Source: Paracoccaceae bacterium
GTDB taxonomy: Bacteria > Pseudomonadota > Alphaproteobacteria > Rhodobacterales > Rhodobacteraceae
Direction of reading: 5' to 3'
DNA: 53,998 nt
Assembly: GCA_021741465.1 (NCBI GenBank)
Contig: JAIOXV010000004.1
Span: forward strand, 1 to 53,998
Part shown: positions 1 through 8,955 of the stretch, piece after piece
How the letters are laid out: every line of letters starts with the position of its first letter
Position numbering within the stretch: the stretch's first letter is position 1
The notes under the pieces: model-generated
Databases searched by the model: none
The model's input: the letters and a program-made list of their open reading frames with translations, nothing else
Told to the model about the DNA's origin: nothing
Made by a program: the position numbers and the translations under genes

Positions 1-2
1 AA

Positions 3-1427
3 GACGGCACCACCCGGTTTTCCAGCCTTGATCCGGCAACCGGCCAAGCTTGGGCCGAGATGCCCAATGCCACCGCCGCCGATGTGACCCGCGCGGTTGA
101 GGCGGCGCATCGTGCCTTCTTGGGCCAGCCTTGGGCCGGGCTGGCGGCCACGGCGCGCGGCAAATTGCTCTACAAACTTGCCGATCTGGTTCAGGCCGCC
201 GCCCCGCGTCTGGCGGCGTTGGAAACCCGTGATACCGGCAAGATCATCCGCGAAACCAGTGCCCAGATTGCCTATGTTGCCGATTATTACCGCTATTATG
301 CGGGGCTTGCCGACAAGATCGAAGGCGCCCATCTGCCGATCGACAAGCCGGATATGGAGGTTTGGCTGCGCCGCGAACCCGTGGGCGTGGTCGCCGCCAT
401 CGTGCCATGGAACTCGCAGCTTTTCCTGTCGGCTGTCAAACTTGGCCCGGCCTTGGCCGCTGGCTGCACGGTGGTTCTGAAAGCCTCAGAAGACGGCCCC
501 GCACCGCTTTTGGAGTTTGCGCGTCTGGTGCATGAGGCGGGCTTCCCCCCCGGCGTGGTCAATATCCTGACCGGCGGGCCAGAGGCGGGCCGGGCGCTGA
601 CCACACACCCCAAGGTCGCCCATATCGCCTTTACCGGCGGCCCGGAAACCGCCCGGCATATCGTGCGGGCCAGTGCCGAGAACCTGTCGAAAACCTCGCT
701 TGAACTGGGCGGAAAATCCCCTTTCATCGTCTTCGATGATGCCGATCTGGACTCTGCCGCCAATGCCCAAGTGGCGGGCATTTTCGCGGCCACCGGCCAA
801 AGCTGTGTCGCAGGCTCGCGCCACCTCGTGCAGCGGTCAGTCAAAGACGCCATGCTGAGCCGCCTGAAAGCCAAAGCCGAGGCGGTGGCCATCGGCGCAC
901 CTGACCGCATGACCACCGAGGTCGGCCCGCTGTGCACCCAGCGCCAGCGGGACCGCATTCAGGCGCTGGTCGATGCCTCGCGCGCCGCCGGGGCCAAACT
1001 TGTCACCGGCGGCATCACCCCGGCAGGCCCCGGCTTTTACTACCCGCCGACGATTCTCGATTGCACCGACGCCCCCGATGCGCCCTGCGTCCGGCAGGAA
1101 TGCTTTGGCCCCATCCTGTCAGTCATCGCCTTTGACACCGAGGATCAGGCGCTGAGCCTTGCCAATGACACCGCCTATGGGCTGGCCTCGGGCGTGTTCA
1201 CCCGCTCGCTGACCCGGGCGCATCGGATGATCCGGGGCATTCGCGCCGGGATTGTCTGGGTGAACACCTATCGCGCGGTGTCGCCCATCGCGCCTTTTGG
1301 CGGCCATGGGCTTTCGGGCCACGGGCGCGAAGGCGGCATGGCGGCGGCGCTGGATTACACCACGGTGAAAACCGTCTGGCTGCGCACCTCGGACGACCCG
1401 ATCCCCGATCCGTTCGTGATGCGCTAG
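3..1427 (+). CDS. Aldehyde dehydrogenase family protein, 5' end cut by window edge
   Basis: NAD(P)-dependent oxidation of an aldehyde to the carboxylic acid; substrate not predictable. The reading frame is open to the left window edge (DGTTRFSSLDPATGQAWAE precedes the first internal ATG at 60), so the true start lies outside the window. Family landmarks are present in order: VPWNSQ in the cofactor-binding domain, FTGGPETA, the LELGGK glutamate motif and the GQSCVAGSR catalytic cysteine loop. The C-terminal part with FGPILSV and PFGGHGLSG is complete. The stop overlaps the 3' end of convergent yggS by four bases. Confident in family, not in substrate. Confidence 0.93.
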   Translation, partial: DGTTRFSSLDPATGQAWAEMPNATAADVTRAVEAAHRAFLGQPWAGLAATARGKLLYKLADLVQAAAPRLAALETRDTGKIIRETSAQIAYVADYYRYYAGLADKIEGAHLPIDKPDMEVWLRREPVGVVAAIVPWNSQLFLSAVKLGPALAAGCTVVLKASEDGPAPLLEFARLVHEAGFPPGVVNILTGGPEAGRALTTHPKVAHIAFTGGPETARHIVRASAENLSKTSLELGGKSPFIVFDDADLDSAANAQVAGIFAATGQSCVAGSRHLVQRSVKDAMLSRLKAKAEAVAIGAPDRMTTEVGPLCTQRQRDRIQALVDASRAAGAKLVTGGITPAGPGFYYPPTILDCTDAPDAPCVRQECFGPILSVIAFDTEDQALSLANDTAYGLASGVFTRSLTRAHRMIRGIRAGIVWVNTYRAVSPIAPFGGHGLSGHGREGGMAAALDYTTVKTVWLRTSDDPIPDPFVMR

Positions 1428-2077
1428 GCGTAACTCCGCGCGCCGAAAATCGCGCTGCCCACCCGCACATGGGTGGCCCCATGGGCGATGGCGGCCTCAA
1501 AATCGCTGCTCATGCCCATCGACAGGCCGTGAAGTCCATTGCGCGTGGCCATCTCTGACAGCGCCTTGAAATGCGGCGTGGCGTCTTGCCCTTCGGGTGG
1601 AATGCACATCAGCCCCCCGACCGGCAAGTCCATAGCGCGAGCGGCGGCAATGAAAGCGTCCAGATCACCGGGCAGCACACCGGCCTTTTGCGGCTCTGCC
1701 CCGGTATTCACCTGCACGAAAAGTTCCGGGCAACTGCCGCGCTCTTGCACAAGGCGCGCAAGCTTTTCAGCCAGTGATGGGCGGTCAACCGAATGAATCG
1801 CATCAAACAGTTCCAGCGCAAGCTTGGCCTTGTTGGTTTGTAAGGGGCCAATCATGTGCACGGCCACACCAGAAAACCGCGCCCGCAGGTCCGGCCATTT
1901 GCCCGCGGCCTCTTGCACATAGTTTTCACCAAACAGCCGATGGCCAGCCTCAAGCACCGCGACGACACGGTCCAAGGGCTGCACCTTTGAAACTGCAATC
2001 AACTGCGCAGCACCCGGCGCGCGGCCATGGGCGGCTTCGGCAGCGCGGATACGTTGGGTGATTTCGGCAAGGGACAT
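1424..2077 (-). CDS. yggS: YggS family pyridoxal-phosphate homeostasis protein
   Basis: A 217-residue single-domain PLP-binding protein of the YggS/PROSC family, thought to buffer and deliver pyridoxal phosphate in the cytoplasm and without a defined catalytic reaction. The PLP lysine is Lys31 in IAVSKVQPL. FGENYVQE, HMIGPLQTNK and a Gly-rich phosphate-binding segment near the C-terminus (LSMGMSSDFEAAI) are typical. Length is normal for the family. It is convergent with the aldehyde dehydrogenase and lies upstream of the headless porin copy on the opposite strand; the 200-bp gap between them must hold its promoter. Confidence 0.92.
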   Translation of the reverse strand: MSLAEITQRIRAAEAAHGRAPGAAQLIAVSKVQPLDRVVAVLEAGHRLFGENYVQEAAGKWPDLRARFSGVAVHMIGPLQTNKAKLALELFDAIHSVDRPSLAEKLARLVQERGSCPELFVQVNTGAEPQKAGVLPGDLDAFIAAARAMDLPVGGLMCIPPEGQDATPHFKALSEMATRNGLHGLSMGMSSDFEAAIAHGATHVRVGSAIFGARSYA

Positions 2078-2279
2078 GTGCAGGGTTCTCCTGCCGGGCA
2101 GATGGCCACAAACCGCCCAGAAAGGAAAGCCAGCGAAGAGAAAAATGCGCAGTCAGGGGGCCGAACCTGAAGAGTTTCTCGGCGCCAATCCGCGGAAAAA
2201 CGACGCTCGATCGGTGCCCGATTCGCCTATTTCTAAGGTGGCAAGAAGTTTATAATTTCCGTGTGTCCTAGAAATAAAG

Positions 2280-2307
2280 TCTTCTCGCGACTACTGCCCT
2301 GGCTCTG
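2280..2307 (+). repeat. Left arm of a 28-bp perfect inverted repeat at the head of the headless porin
   Basis: These 28 bases are identical to the reverse complement of 5448-5475, the signal-peptide start of the intact porin. Identity stops at the left end of this arm, where the intact gene has its start codon and ribosome-binding site. To the right, similarity continues through the gene in patches. The arms are inverted and about 3.14 kb apart, with a tyrosine recombinase gene between them. Confidence 0.9.
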
Positions 2308-3162
2308 TCGGCTGGCGTCGCTTCCGCTGAAATCTCGCTCTCGGGCAACGCTCGTATGGGTCTGCAGTACACTTCGGCAACGGGCGACACCCGTATTGAA
2401 AAGCGTATGACTGTTGACATCACCGGCACCAGCGAAACGTCTTCGGGCATCACCTTTGGTGCCAAGATGCGTCTGCGTTCGAACGAAGCTGCAGGCACTG
2501 TTATCGCCGGCGCTCGCGTTTACATGCAGACCAACGGCTTTGAAGTCGCCATGGGCAACATCAACGGCGCCATCGAATGGATGCCGGGCATCTACTCGCC
2601 GTCCGTTGGCCTGACCGGCCTGGGCTGGGGTGGTCTTTCGACCAACACCGCTGCTAAGGGCTACTTCAACTGGGACGCTTACTCGTCTTCGGGCAACGGC
2701 GCTGAAGGCGTTGAAGTGATGTACTCGGCTGGCGCATTCTCGGGCCACGTTTCGTACTCGGAACCGACCCTGTCGTCGGGTGCTTCGGCTCAGAAGCGCG
2801 CTGCCGCTTATGGCGCTTACACCTTCAACGACTGGACTGTTGCTCTTGGTATGCAGAAGTCGTCGATCGCCGCTGAGGACAAAGTTGTTCTGACCGTGGG
2901 CGGCAACATCGGTGACTACGGCGTTGGTCTGGGCATCGCCGACAACGATGGCGTTCGCAAAATCGCGCTTAACGGTTCGGCCACCTTCGGCGCAACCACG
3001 ATCTCGGCTTACGTTGCTGACGAAGACAGCGTTCTCGCAACCGACACCTCCTATGGCCTCGGCGTTTCCTATGACCTGGGCGGTGCCTCGGTTGTTGGTG
3101 GCGTGTCGCAAAGCGAAGTCGGCACCAAGCGTGCTGATCTGGGTGTTTCCTTCTCGTTCTAA
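2281..3162 (+). pseudogene. Headless porin copy (no start codon; possible silent expression cassette)
   Basis: From 2281 the frame reads LLATTALALSAGVASAEISLSGNARMG and runs 293 codons without a stop to a normal C-terminus ending in Phe (GVSFSF), as in the intact porin at 4584-5486. The first codons (M-K-K-V) are missing. An in-frame TAA lies at 2275-2277 and no Shine-Dalgarno is seen. The first internal ATG (2356) would remove the signal peptide, so an outer-membrane porin cannot be made from here as the DNA stands. Identity to the intact copy is high in strands and low in putative loops. Attached to the first four codons of the intact gene, this frame would encode a complete porin of about 297 residues. 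It is either a decaying duplicate or a stored variant for recombination. Confidence 0.8.
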
Positions 3163-3182
3163 TCTGAACGGAACGGTTACGG

Positions 3183-3209
3183 AAAAGGCGGCCTTCGGGC
3201 CGCCTTTTT
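3183..3209 (+). terminator. Rho-independent terminator after headless porin
   Basis: GGCGGCC-TTCG-GGCCGCC stem-loop followed by five T residues, about 20 bases after the porin stop. A working terminator behind a gene with no start suggests the copy was, or can be, transcribed. Confidence 0.85.
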
Positions 3210-3438
3210 CTATTGCGCTATTGCGATAGATTTAATCACCAACGCAGGTCTGGTGTATCTGGAATATATTTTTGAAACCACGAATTCGCAAAAAACGGCA
3301 ATGCGCTTTAAAATTCGGCCAGACCTGATCAACTGGCTGTCCCGTATTTTAATCATGGGGCACGACCACGCATAAAAGCGTGCGATTGGTAAAATGAAAT
3401 CAGCGCAAGATTTGTTATGCCGGCAGAGCCGAGCAGTA

Positions 3439-4392
3439 TTAATCCACAAGCCCTGCGACGATTTCAACACGCTCTGCCAATGTATTCGGCAGAAGATGCG
3501 CGTATCTTTCGGTCATCGAGATATGAAAGTGGCCAAGAAGCTTTTGCACTTCATAAAGGCTGGCGCCCTTGTTTATAAGCATGCTGGCATAGGTGTGGCG
3601 AAGGTCGTGGATGCGGACTTTCGGCAAACCTGCATCTTGGCGAATACGCTCCCAAGACGAAAAGAAGCAATTATAGGGTTTACGAAAGCGCGGGTTTTGA
3701 AAGACGTAGTCGTCTTGTTTTGTGCTGATGTTGAACAATTCATTCCGTGGACGCATTGACTGCAGCAATTCAACAGCGGCGCCGCTTAAAACAATACGGC
3801 GCGCGCGCCCGTTCTTGCTGACGGGAACGGTCCAGATTCGCGTTTGCAGATCTATGTCGCGCCAGCGTGCCAGGCGTGCTTCCCCGCTTCGTGCCCCTGT
3901 CAGGATCAGCAACTTAAGGATGAAGTACATGAAGGGATGCTGGTCCCTTTCGGCACTTTTCAACACTGCTGCGATCTCGTCTACGCCGAGAAAGCGCTGT
4001 TTGAAGTCCCCGAGCGGAAGGCGCTTTATCTGAAGATTTTCAAACGTGTTCTGATCGATATAATTCCAACGTCTCGCAAGATTTAAAAGCCTATTCACGA
4101 GAAAAATGTGTTTATTGATTGTACTCGTTTGATACTTCTTTTTTACTTGGTCGCGCACCCAACTATCCAGCAATGCATTATCAATTTCTGGAAAGCGAAA
4201 CTTCCCCAAAAATTCTCGCATATGTTTGTCAAAGGTCTGCAAAACGACCTTCGGCTTTTTGCGAGTTGATTCGGCGTGTGGATAGTAATGCGTATCAAAG
4301 AACTCACTCAGCGTGACGCTTTGTTTCTTGATTATAGCGTTGGAAATAAGGCCTTCCGCGCTTTGATTGAGCAGTTTTGAAAGCAAACCCAT
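3439..4392 (-). CDS. Tyrosine recombinase/phage-type integrase between the two porins
   Basis: A site-specific recombinase of about 317 residues that cuts and rejoins DNA through a 3'-phosphotyrosine. The N-terminal part (about 25-110) is an SAM-like core-binding domain. The catalytic domain has the full set of residues: Arg168 (LTGARSGEA), Lys193 (VSKNGRARR), His262 and Arg265 (HDLRHTYAS), His288 (LLGHFH) and Tyr297 (MTERYAHL). The start at 4392 is preferred because GAGGGA lies six bases upstream; an ATG at 4398 would sit on that motif. Base composition is clearly more AT-rich than in neighbouring genes, which suggests acquisition by transfer. No excisionase, phage or conjugation gene is nearby. 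It is flanked only by inverted porin copies, so an invertase role is plausible; a remnant of an integrated element is the alternative. Confidence 0.93.
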   Translation of the reverse strand: MGLLSKLLNQSAEGLISNAIIKKQSVTLSEFFDTHYYPHAESTRKKPKVVLQTFDKHMREFLGKFRFPEIDNALLDSWVRDQVKKKYQTSTINKHIFLVNRLLNLARRWNYIDQNTFENLQIKRLPLGDFKQRFLGVDEIAAVLKSAERDQHPFMYFILKLLILTGARSGEARLARWRDIDLQTRIWTVPVSKNGRARRIVLSGAAVELLQSMRPRNELFNISTKQDDYVFQNPRFRKPYNCFFSSWERIRQDAGLPKVRIHDLRHTYASMLINKGASLYEVQKLLGHFHISMTERYAHLLPNTLAERVEIVAGLVD

Positions 4393-4422
4393 GTGCATTC
4401 CCTCAAATCGTACCGGGCGTTA

Positions 4423-4455
4423 TTTTAAGGGGACAATGGCGTCCGACCCTTAAAA
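4423..4455. repeat. Inverted repeat upstream of the recombinase gene
   Basis: TTTTAAGGG (4423-4431) and CCCTTAAAA (4447-4455) form perfect 9-bp arms separated by 15 bases, starting about 30 bp upstream of the recombinase start. It may be an operator for autoregulation or a recombinase arm-binding site. No T-tract favours terminator use. Confidence 0.55.
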
Positions 4456-4526
4456 ACGCAATTAATTCATTAACTTGCAAATGTTCCTGCCGCCCCTTAT
4501 AATATTGGGCTTTTTTATACAGGAAA

Positions 4527-4556
4527 GGAGAGAGCGAAGTTGCCTTCGCTCTCTCC
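4527..4556 (-). terminator. Terminator hairpin of the intact porin
   Basis: A perfect 13-bp stem (GGAGAGAGCGAAG / CTTCGCTCTCTCC) with a 4-base loop, about 27 bases after the porin stop on the minus strand and followed there by TTTCCT. It separates porin transcription from the recombinase. Confidence 0.85.
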
Positions 4557-4583
4557 CCCTAGACTTAAACGATCACGTTCAGA

Positions 4584-5486
4584 TTAGAACTTGAACGACA
4601 CGCCCATGTCGGCACGGTTGGTGCCCGAAGAGGTGCGTGCAACGCCGCCAACGATCTTGGCACCGCCGAGGTCATAGGCAACGCCCATGCCCATCGGATT
4701 GTTCGAAGCGCTTTCTTCGTTGGTGATGTAAGCCGAAACGGTGGTCGCACCGAAGGTGGTCGAGCCGTTCAGGGCGATCTTACGCTCGCCGTCGTTGTCA
4801 GCAGCTGCGAAGCCGAGGCCGATGTCGCCGACTTTGCCGGTAACGGTCACGACCATCTTGTCTTCGGTGCTGGTGGTCGACGATTGCGTACCAGCAGCGA
4901 CGGTCCAGTCACCCATTGCATAGGAAACTGCAGCGGCGGTGCGCGAAGAAGCCGAACCCAGATCGGCGTCCGAGTAGCTCAAGTGAGCGGACATGGCGCC
5001 AGCCGAGTACATCACTTCGACGCCTTCAGCGCCGTTGCCCGAGGACGAGTAAGCGTCCCAGCCCCAGTAGCCTTTGGCGTCGGTGTTGATCGCCAGACCA
5101 CCCCAGCCGAGGCCGGTCAGGCCAGCGGAAGCGTCGTACACGCCGTTCATCCACTCGAGAGCGCCGTAGATGTTGCCAACGCCGATTTCAACGCCATTGG
5201 TCTGCATGTAAACGCGAGCGCCAGACAGATAAGCCCCGCCCATCGCGTCGCCAGCGCCATCCGAAGCGCCGCCTTCATTTGAACGGATATTCATCGCAGC
5301 ACCAACGGTCATGCCCGAGGTGGTTTCGGTCGAACCGTTGATCGTAACGGTCATACGCTTTTCGATGGAGTTGTCGCCATCGTTGTACTGGATACCCATG
5401 CGGGCGTTGCCCGAGAGCGATACATCAGCAGAAGCGACGCCAGCGGTCAGAGCCAGGGCAGTAGTCGCGAGAAGAACCTTTTTCAT
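4584..5486 (-). CDS. Outer-membrane porin, intact copy
   Basis: A general-diffusion type trimeric porin of the Rhodobacter family, 300 residues. A Sec signal peptide (MKKVLLATTALALTAGVASA, predicted cleavage after ASA) precedes DVSLSGNARMGIQY, the first beta strand. The chain ends in MGVSFKF with the C-terminal Phe needed for outer-membrane assembly. The middle carries the long acidic, Gly-rich variable segment expected of the constriction loop. GAGGGA lies a few bases before the ATG. The first 28 bases after the fourth codon recur inverted at 2280-2307, and the whole gene is a divergent paralogue of the headless copy facing it. The promoter must lie in 5487-5800. Confidence 0.95.
   Translation of the reverse strand: MKKVLLATTALALTAGVASADVSLSGNARMGIQYNDGDNSIEKRMTVTINGSTETTSGMTVGAAMNIRSNEGGASDGAGDAMGGAYLSGARVYMQTNGVEIGVGNIYGALEWMNGVYDASAGLTGLGWGGLAINTDAKGYWGWDAYSSSGNGAEGVEVMYSAGAMSAHLSYSDADLGSASSRTAAAVSYAMGDWTVAAGTQSSTTSTEDKMVVTVTGKVGDIGLGFAAADNDGERKIALNGSTTFGATTVSAYITNEESASNNPMGMGVAYDLGGAKIVGGVARTSSGTNRADMGVSFKF
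5448..5475 (-). repeat. Right arm of the 28-bp perfect inverted repeat, in the intact porin signal peptide
   Basis: Exact reverse complement of 2280-2307. It begins at the last base of codon 4 and ends within the signal peptide, so an exchange here would keep the promoter, ribosome-binding site and first codons outside the invertible segment and swap everything downstream. Confidence 0.9.
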
Positions 5487-5800
5487 CGTTTTCCCTCATT
5501 TGTCAAAGGTGGTGCCCAACTCAGGGGAATCCGAATTGGGTATGGAGCATGTGTCGCCGCTTGGGGCAGCGATTGCAATGCAGACGAAACCGCAGCGGGG
5601 AAGAAGGAAAATCGTGATGCAGCAATGTCACAGTCATGCTTTGGGCCAGGCTTGCCCCACTCAGGCCACAAAACGCGGGTTCATCGCCACAATAGATGGG
5701 GTCGCGAGCGCCCGCTTGCCCCATAAGCGTGGTGAAAAGCCTTGTTCCACCCCGCACCCTCGGCTAGATAACTAAGCAAGATCGACCCCGGGGGCCCCGA
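5487..5800. other. Divergent intergenic region: porin leader and DUF3576 promoter
   Basis: A 314-bp gap between the divergent intact porin and the DUF3576 gene. No gene is supported here. It must contain the porin promoter and leader on the minus strand, but I cannot place a convincing -35/-10 pair for it. On the plus strand TTGTTC (5742-5747) and TAGATA (5765-5770) are 17 bp apart and could be the promoter of the DUF3576 gene, about 30 bp before its start. Confidence 0.5.
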
Positions 5801-6331
5801 ATGACTGTTGCACGCCTTGCCCGTAACGCCTTCCTCGTTCTTGCCCTGGCAAGCCTTTCGGCCTGCGGTGGCGGGATCGGCAGCAGCAAATGGTTCGGCG
5901 GAAACGGTGGTGGGTTGAAGGCCTCGGCCCAGCAAGAAGCGGTTCCAGCCGTGCGCGGGCGTCAAGGCTATTACCGCAGCGGCACCAAAACCACGTTGCG
6001 CGATTTGTTTGCAGGCGGCGCAGACGCGAACACCACCCTTGAGGTCAACCGCTATATCTGGGCGGCCAGCCTTGAGGTTCTGAATTTCCTGCCCATCGAA
6101 TCGGTTGACCCCTTCTCTGGGGTGATTGTCACCGGTTATGGCACGCCACCCGGTGGCGGGCGTGCTTATCGTGCCACTGTGTTGGTGCAAGACCCCGCCC
6201 TTGATGCCCGCAGCCTGAAGCTGGCACTTCAATCCAAGGGCGGTGCGGTTGACCCGGCTACAGTGCGTGCCGTGGAAGACGCCATTCTGACCCGCGCCCG
6301 TCAGTTGCGCGCACAGGACGGCAAGCTTTAA
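5801..6331 (+). CDS. DUF3576 family lipoprotein
   Basis: A 176-residue protein of unknown function. The N-terminus is a lipoprotein signal (LALASLSAC, lipidated Cys22) followed by a Gly/Ser-rich linker, so it is likely anchored in the outer membrane facing the periplasm. The C-terminal two thirds (RDLFAGG, NRYIWAASLEVLNFLPIESVDPFSGVI) match what I know of the DUF3576 family, which is conserved in alphaproteobacteria next to leuS. It precedes leuS with a 70-bp gap and is probably part of an envelope-related operon with lptE. Confidence 0.85.
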   Translation: MTVARLARNAFLVLALASLSACGGGIGSSKWFGGNGGGLKASAQQEAVPAVRGRQGYYRSGTKTTLRDLFAGGADANTTLEVNRYIWAASLEVLNFLPIESVDPFSGVIVTGYGTPPGGGRAYRATVLVQDPALDARSLKLALQSKGGAVDPATVRAVEDAILTRARQLRAQDGKL

Positions 6332-6402
6332 ACCGCTTCAAGGCGTCTGGACCTTTGGCCCCCCGACGGTGTAATCCCGCCGGGTAAACCATGGGGCAAG
6401 AC

Positions 6403-8955
6403 ATGTCGCGCTACGAACCCTCCACCATCGAACCGAAATGGCAAAAAGCCTGGGACGAGGCTGCGGCATTTACCGCGCGGCGCGATCCGGCAAAGCCGAA
6501 ATACTATGTGCTTGAGATGTTCCCCTATCCTTCGGGGCGCATCCACATGGGGCATGTGCGCAACTATACCATGGGCGATGTGGTGGCCCGCTATAAGATG
6601 GCGCAGGGCTTTTCCGTTCTGCACCCGATGGGTTGGGATGCTTTCGGCATGCCTGCCGAAAACGCCGCGATGGAACGCGGTGGTCACCCGAAAGAATGGA
6701 CCTACGGCAACATCGCCGACATGCGGGCGCAGATGAAGCCCCTTGGCCTGTCAATCGACTGGTCGCGCGAATTCGCCACCTGCGATCCTGAATACTATGG
6801 CCAGCAACAGGCCATGTTCATCGACATGATGGAAGCCGGTCTGGTCTACCGCAAAGCCGCCGTGGTCAATTGGGACCCGGTAGATATGACGGTTCTGGCC
6901 AACGAACAGGTGATTGACGGCAAGGGCTGGCGGTCGGGTGCCGCGGTTGAGCGGCGCGAGCTGACGCAATGGTTTTTCAAGATCTCAGACTATTCAGAAG
7001 AATTGCTCTCGGCCTTGGACGGGCTGAAAGATTGGCCGGAAAAGGTTCGGCTGATGCAGGCCAACTGGATCGGCCAGTCGCGCGGCTTGCAGTTTGCCTT
7101 TGACACTGTCGGTGCGCCCGCGGGGTTTGAGCGTCTGGAAGTCTATACCACTCGCCCCGACACTCTGATGGGGGCAAGTTTTGCCGCAATTTCGCCTGAC
7201 CATCCGCTTGCGAAATCACTTGAGGCAGACCCAAAGGTTGCCGCCTTCCTTGCCCAATGCCGTCTGGGCGGCACCACCGCCGAGGCGCTGGAGACCGCCG
7301 AAAAGATCGGCATGGATACTGGCATTCGCGTGAAGCACCCGCTTGACCCGAATTGGGAGCTTCCGGTCTGGATCGCCAATTTCATTCTGATGGATTACGG
7401 CACAGGCGCCATTTTTGGCTGCCCCGCCCATGACCAGCGCGACTTTGACTTTGCAACGAAATACGGCCTGCCGATCAAGGCTGTTTTCACCGCTGACGGC
7501 ACCGATGCCGCCTTGGCCGAAGCATTCGTGCCGATGAAATCGGAAAAGGTCCACTACATCCGCGGTTTTTCGGGCGCAGAAACCCAAACCGGCGAAGAGG
7601 CCGTGGCATCTGCCATCGCCCATGCCGAAGCGAACGGCTATGGCCAAGGCGTCACCAAATACCGCCTTCGCGATTGGGGAATTTCCCGCCAGCGCTATTG
7701 GGGTTGCCCGATTCCGGTCATTCACTGTGCCTCCTGTGGCGTGGTGGCCGAGAAGAAGGAAAACCTGCCGGTCGAACTGCCAGATGACGTGACCTTTGAC
7801 ATTCCCGGCAATCCCCTGGACCGCCACCCGACCTGGCGCGACTGCAGCTGCCCGAAATGCGGTGCAGCGGCCCGGCGTGAAACCGATACGATGGATACGT
7901 TCGTGGATTCGTCCTGGTATTACGCCCGCTTCACCAGCCCCCGCGCCACCACGCCGACCGTAGCGGAAGATGCCGATTACTGGATGAACGTCGATCAATA
8001 TATCGGCGGCATCGAACACGCGATCCTGCACCTGCTGTACAGCCGCTTCTTCGCCCGCGCGATGCACAAGACCGGCCACCTGCCCGCAAAAGCCATTGAA
8101 CCGTTCAACGCGCTTTTTACCCAAGGCATGGTGACGCATGAAATCTATCTGACGCGCGATGCCAACGGGCGGCCAGTCTATCATCTGCCCGAAGACATCC
8201 TCCACACGGAAGCAGGGGCAACCTTGCAAGACGGCACGAAGGTTGAGGTCATTCCTTCAGCCAAAATGTCGAAATCCAAGAAGAATGTTGTTGATCCGAT
8301 GAATATCATCGCGGCTTTTGGGGCCGACACCGCGCGCTGGTTTGTCATGTCCGACAGCCCACCCGAACGCGATGTGGAATGGACGGCATCGGGGGCAGAG
8401 GCCACGTTCAAACACCTCTCCCGCGTCTGGGCCGCCTGCGACCGCATCGGCCAGATGCCCGCAGATCATAAGGGCGAAGGCGATGATGACTTGGCACGCA
8501 GTGTCGCGAAAGCCATCGAAGAGGTCACACGTGCCATCGAGACCTTTGCCTTCAACAAGGCGATTGCCGCTCTTTACGGCCTGACCAACACCATTGCCAA
8601 GGCGAATGCCTCGACCCCGGCGATGAAAGAGGCGATCCGCACGCTGGCAAAGCTGATGTCCCCGATGACGCCGCATATCGCGGAATCCATCTGGACCTAT
8701 CAGGGCGGTGCCGGACTTTGCGCGCAAGCGCCTTGGCCCAAGGCTGACCCGGCTCTTTTGGTGGACGATACCGTCACCTTGCCGATCCAGATCAACGGCA
8801 AGCGACGGGCGGAAATCAGCGTGCCAAAGGATATGCCCGCCTCTGAGGTTGAAAAGATTGCCCTCGCGGATGATGCTGTGGTCAAATTCCTTGCCGGGCA
8901 GCCGGTGAAGAAGATCATTGTTGTCCCGGGGCGCATCATCAATGTTGTCGTATAA
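6403..8955 (+). CDS. leuS: Leucyl-tRNA synthetase
   Basis: Charges tRNA-Leu with leucine in the cytoplasm. This is a class I synthetase with [15 protein letters not shown] (HIGH-type motif), a connective CP1 editing insert ([25 protein letters not shown]), zinc-finger-like Cys pairs (HCASCG, CSCPKCG) and KMSKSKKN for ATP binding, ending in a DUF/anticodon domain with [10 protein letters not shown]. About 850 residues, normal for bacterial LeuS. The start at 6403 (MSRYEP) is preferred because GGGG sits about six bases upstream; an in-frame ATG at 6391 would add four residues. The 3' end overlaps lptE. Confidence 0.98.
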   Translation: MSRYEPSTIEPKWQKAWDEAAAFTARRDPAKPKYYVLEMFPYPSGRIHMGHVRNYTMGDVVARYKMAQGFSVLHPMGWDAFGMPAENAAMERGGHPKEWTYGNIADMRAQMKPLGLSIDWSREFATCDPEYYGQQQAMFIDMMEAGLVYRKAAVVNWDPVDMTVLANEQVIDGKGWRSGAAVERRELTQWFFKISDYSEELLSALDGLKDWPEKVRLMQANWIGQSRGLQFAFDTVGAPAGFERLEVYTTRPDTLMGASFAAISPDHPLAKSLEADPKVAAFLAQCRLGGTTAEALETAEKIGMDTGIRVKHPLDPNWELPVWIANFILMDYGTGAIFGCPAHDQRDFDFATKYGLPIKAVFTADGTDAALAEAFVPMKSEKVHYIRGFSGAETQTGEEAVASAIAHAEANGYGQGVTKYRLRDWGISRQRYWGCPIPVIHCASCGVVAEKKENLPVELPDDVTFDIPGNPLDRHPTWRDCSCPKCGAAARRETDTMDTFVDSSWYYARFTSPRATTPTVAEDADYWMNVDQYIGGIEHAILHLLYSRFFARAMHKTGHLPAKAIEPFNALFTQGMVTHEIYLTRDANGRPVYHLPEDILHTEAGATLQDGTKVEVIPSAKMSKSKKNVVDPMNIIAAFGADTARWFVMSDSPPERDVEWTASGAEATFKHLSRVWAACDRIGQMPADHKGEGDDDLARSVAKAIEEVTRAIETFAFNKAIAALYGLTNTIAKANASTPAMKEAIRTLAKLMSPMTPHIAESIWTYQGGAGLCAQAPWPKADPALLVDDTVTLPIQINGKRRAEISVPKDMPASEVEKIALADDAVVKFLAGQPVKKIIVVPGRIINVVV

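Noticed and set aside
2261-2307. GTG at 2261 as a start codon for the headless porin
   Set aside because: It is out of frame with the porin and there is no Shine-Dalgarno before it.
2233-3111. Long minus-strand open frame opposite the headless porin
   Set aside because: A shadow of the GC-rich porin codon pattern; its translation resembles no protein and the plus-strand frame is clearly porin.
5495-5510. TTGACA just upstream of the intact porin as a -35 box
   Set aside because: It lies only about 20 bases from the ATG, next to the ribosome-binding site, which leaves no room for a -10 and a start site.
7216-8229. 337-codon open frame antisense to leuS
   Set aside because: Lies wholly inside leuS, has no ribosome-binding site and reads as reverse-complement codon bias.
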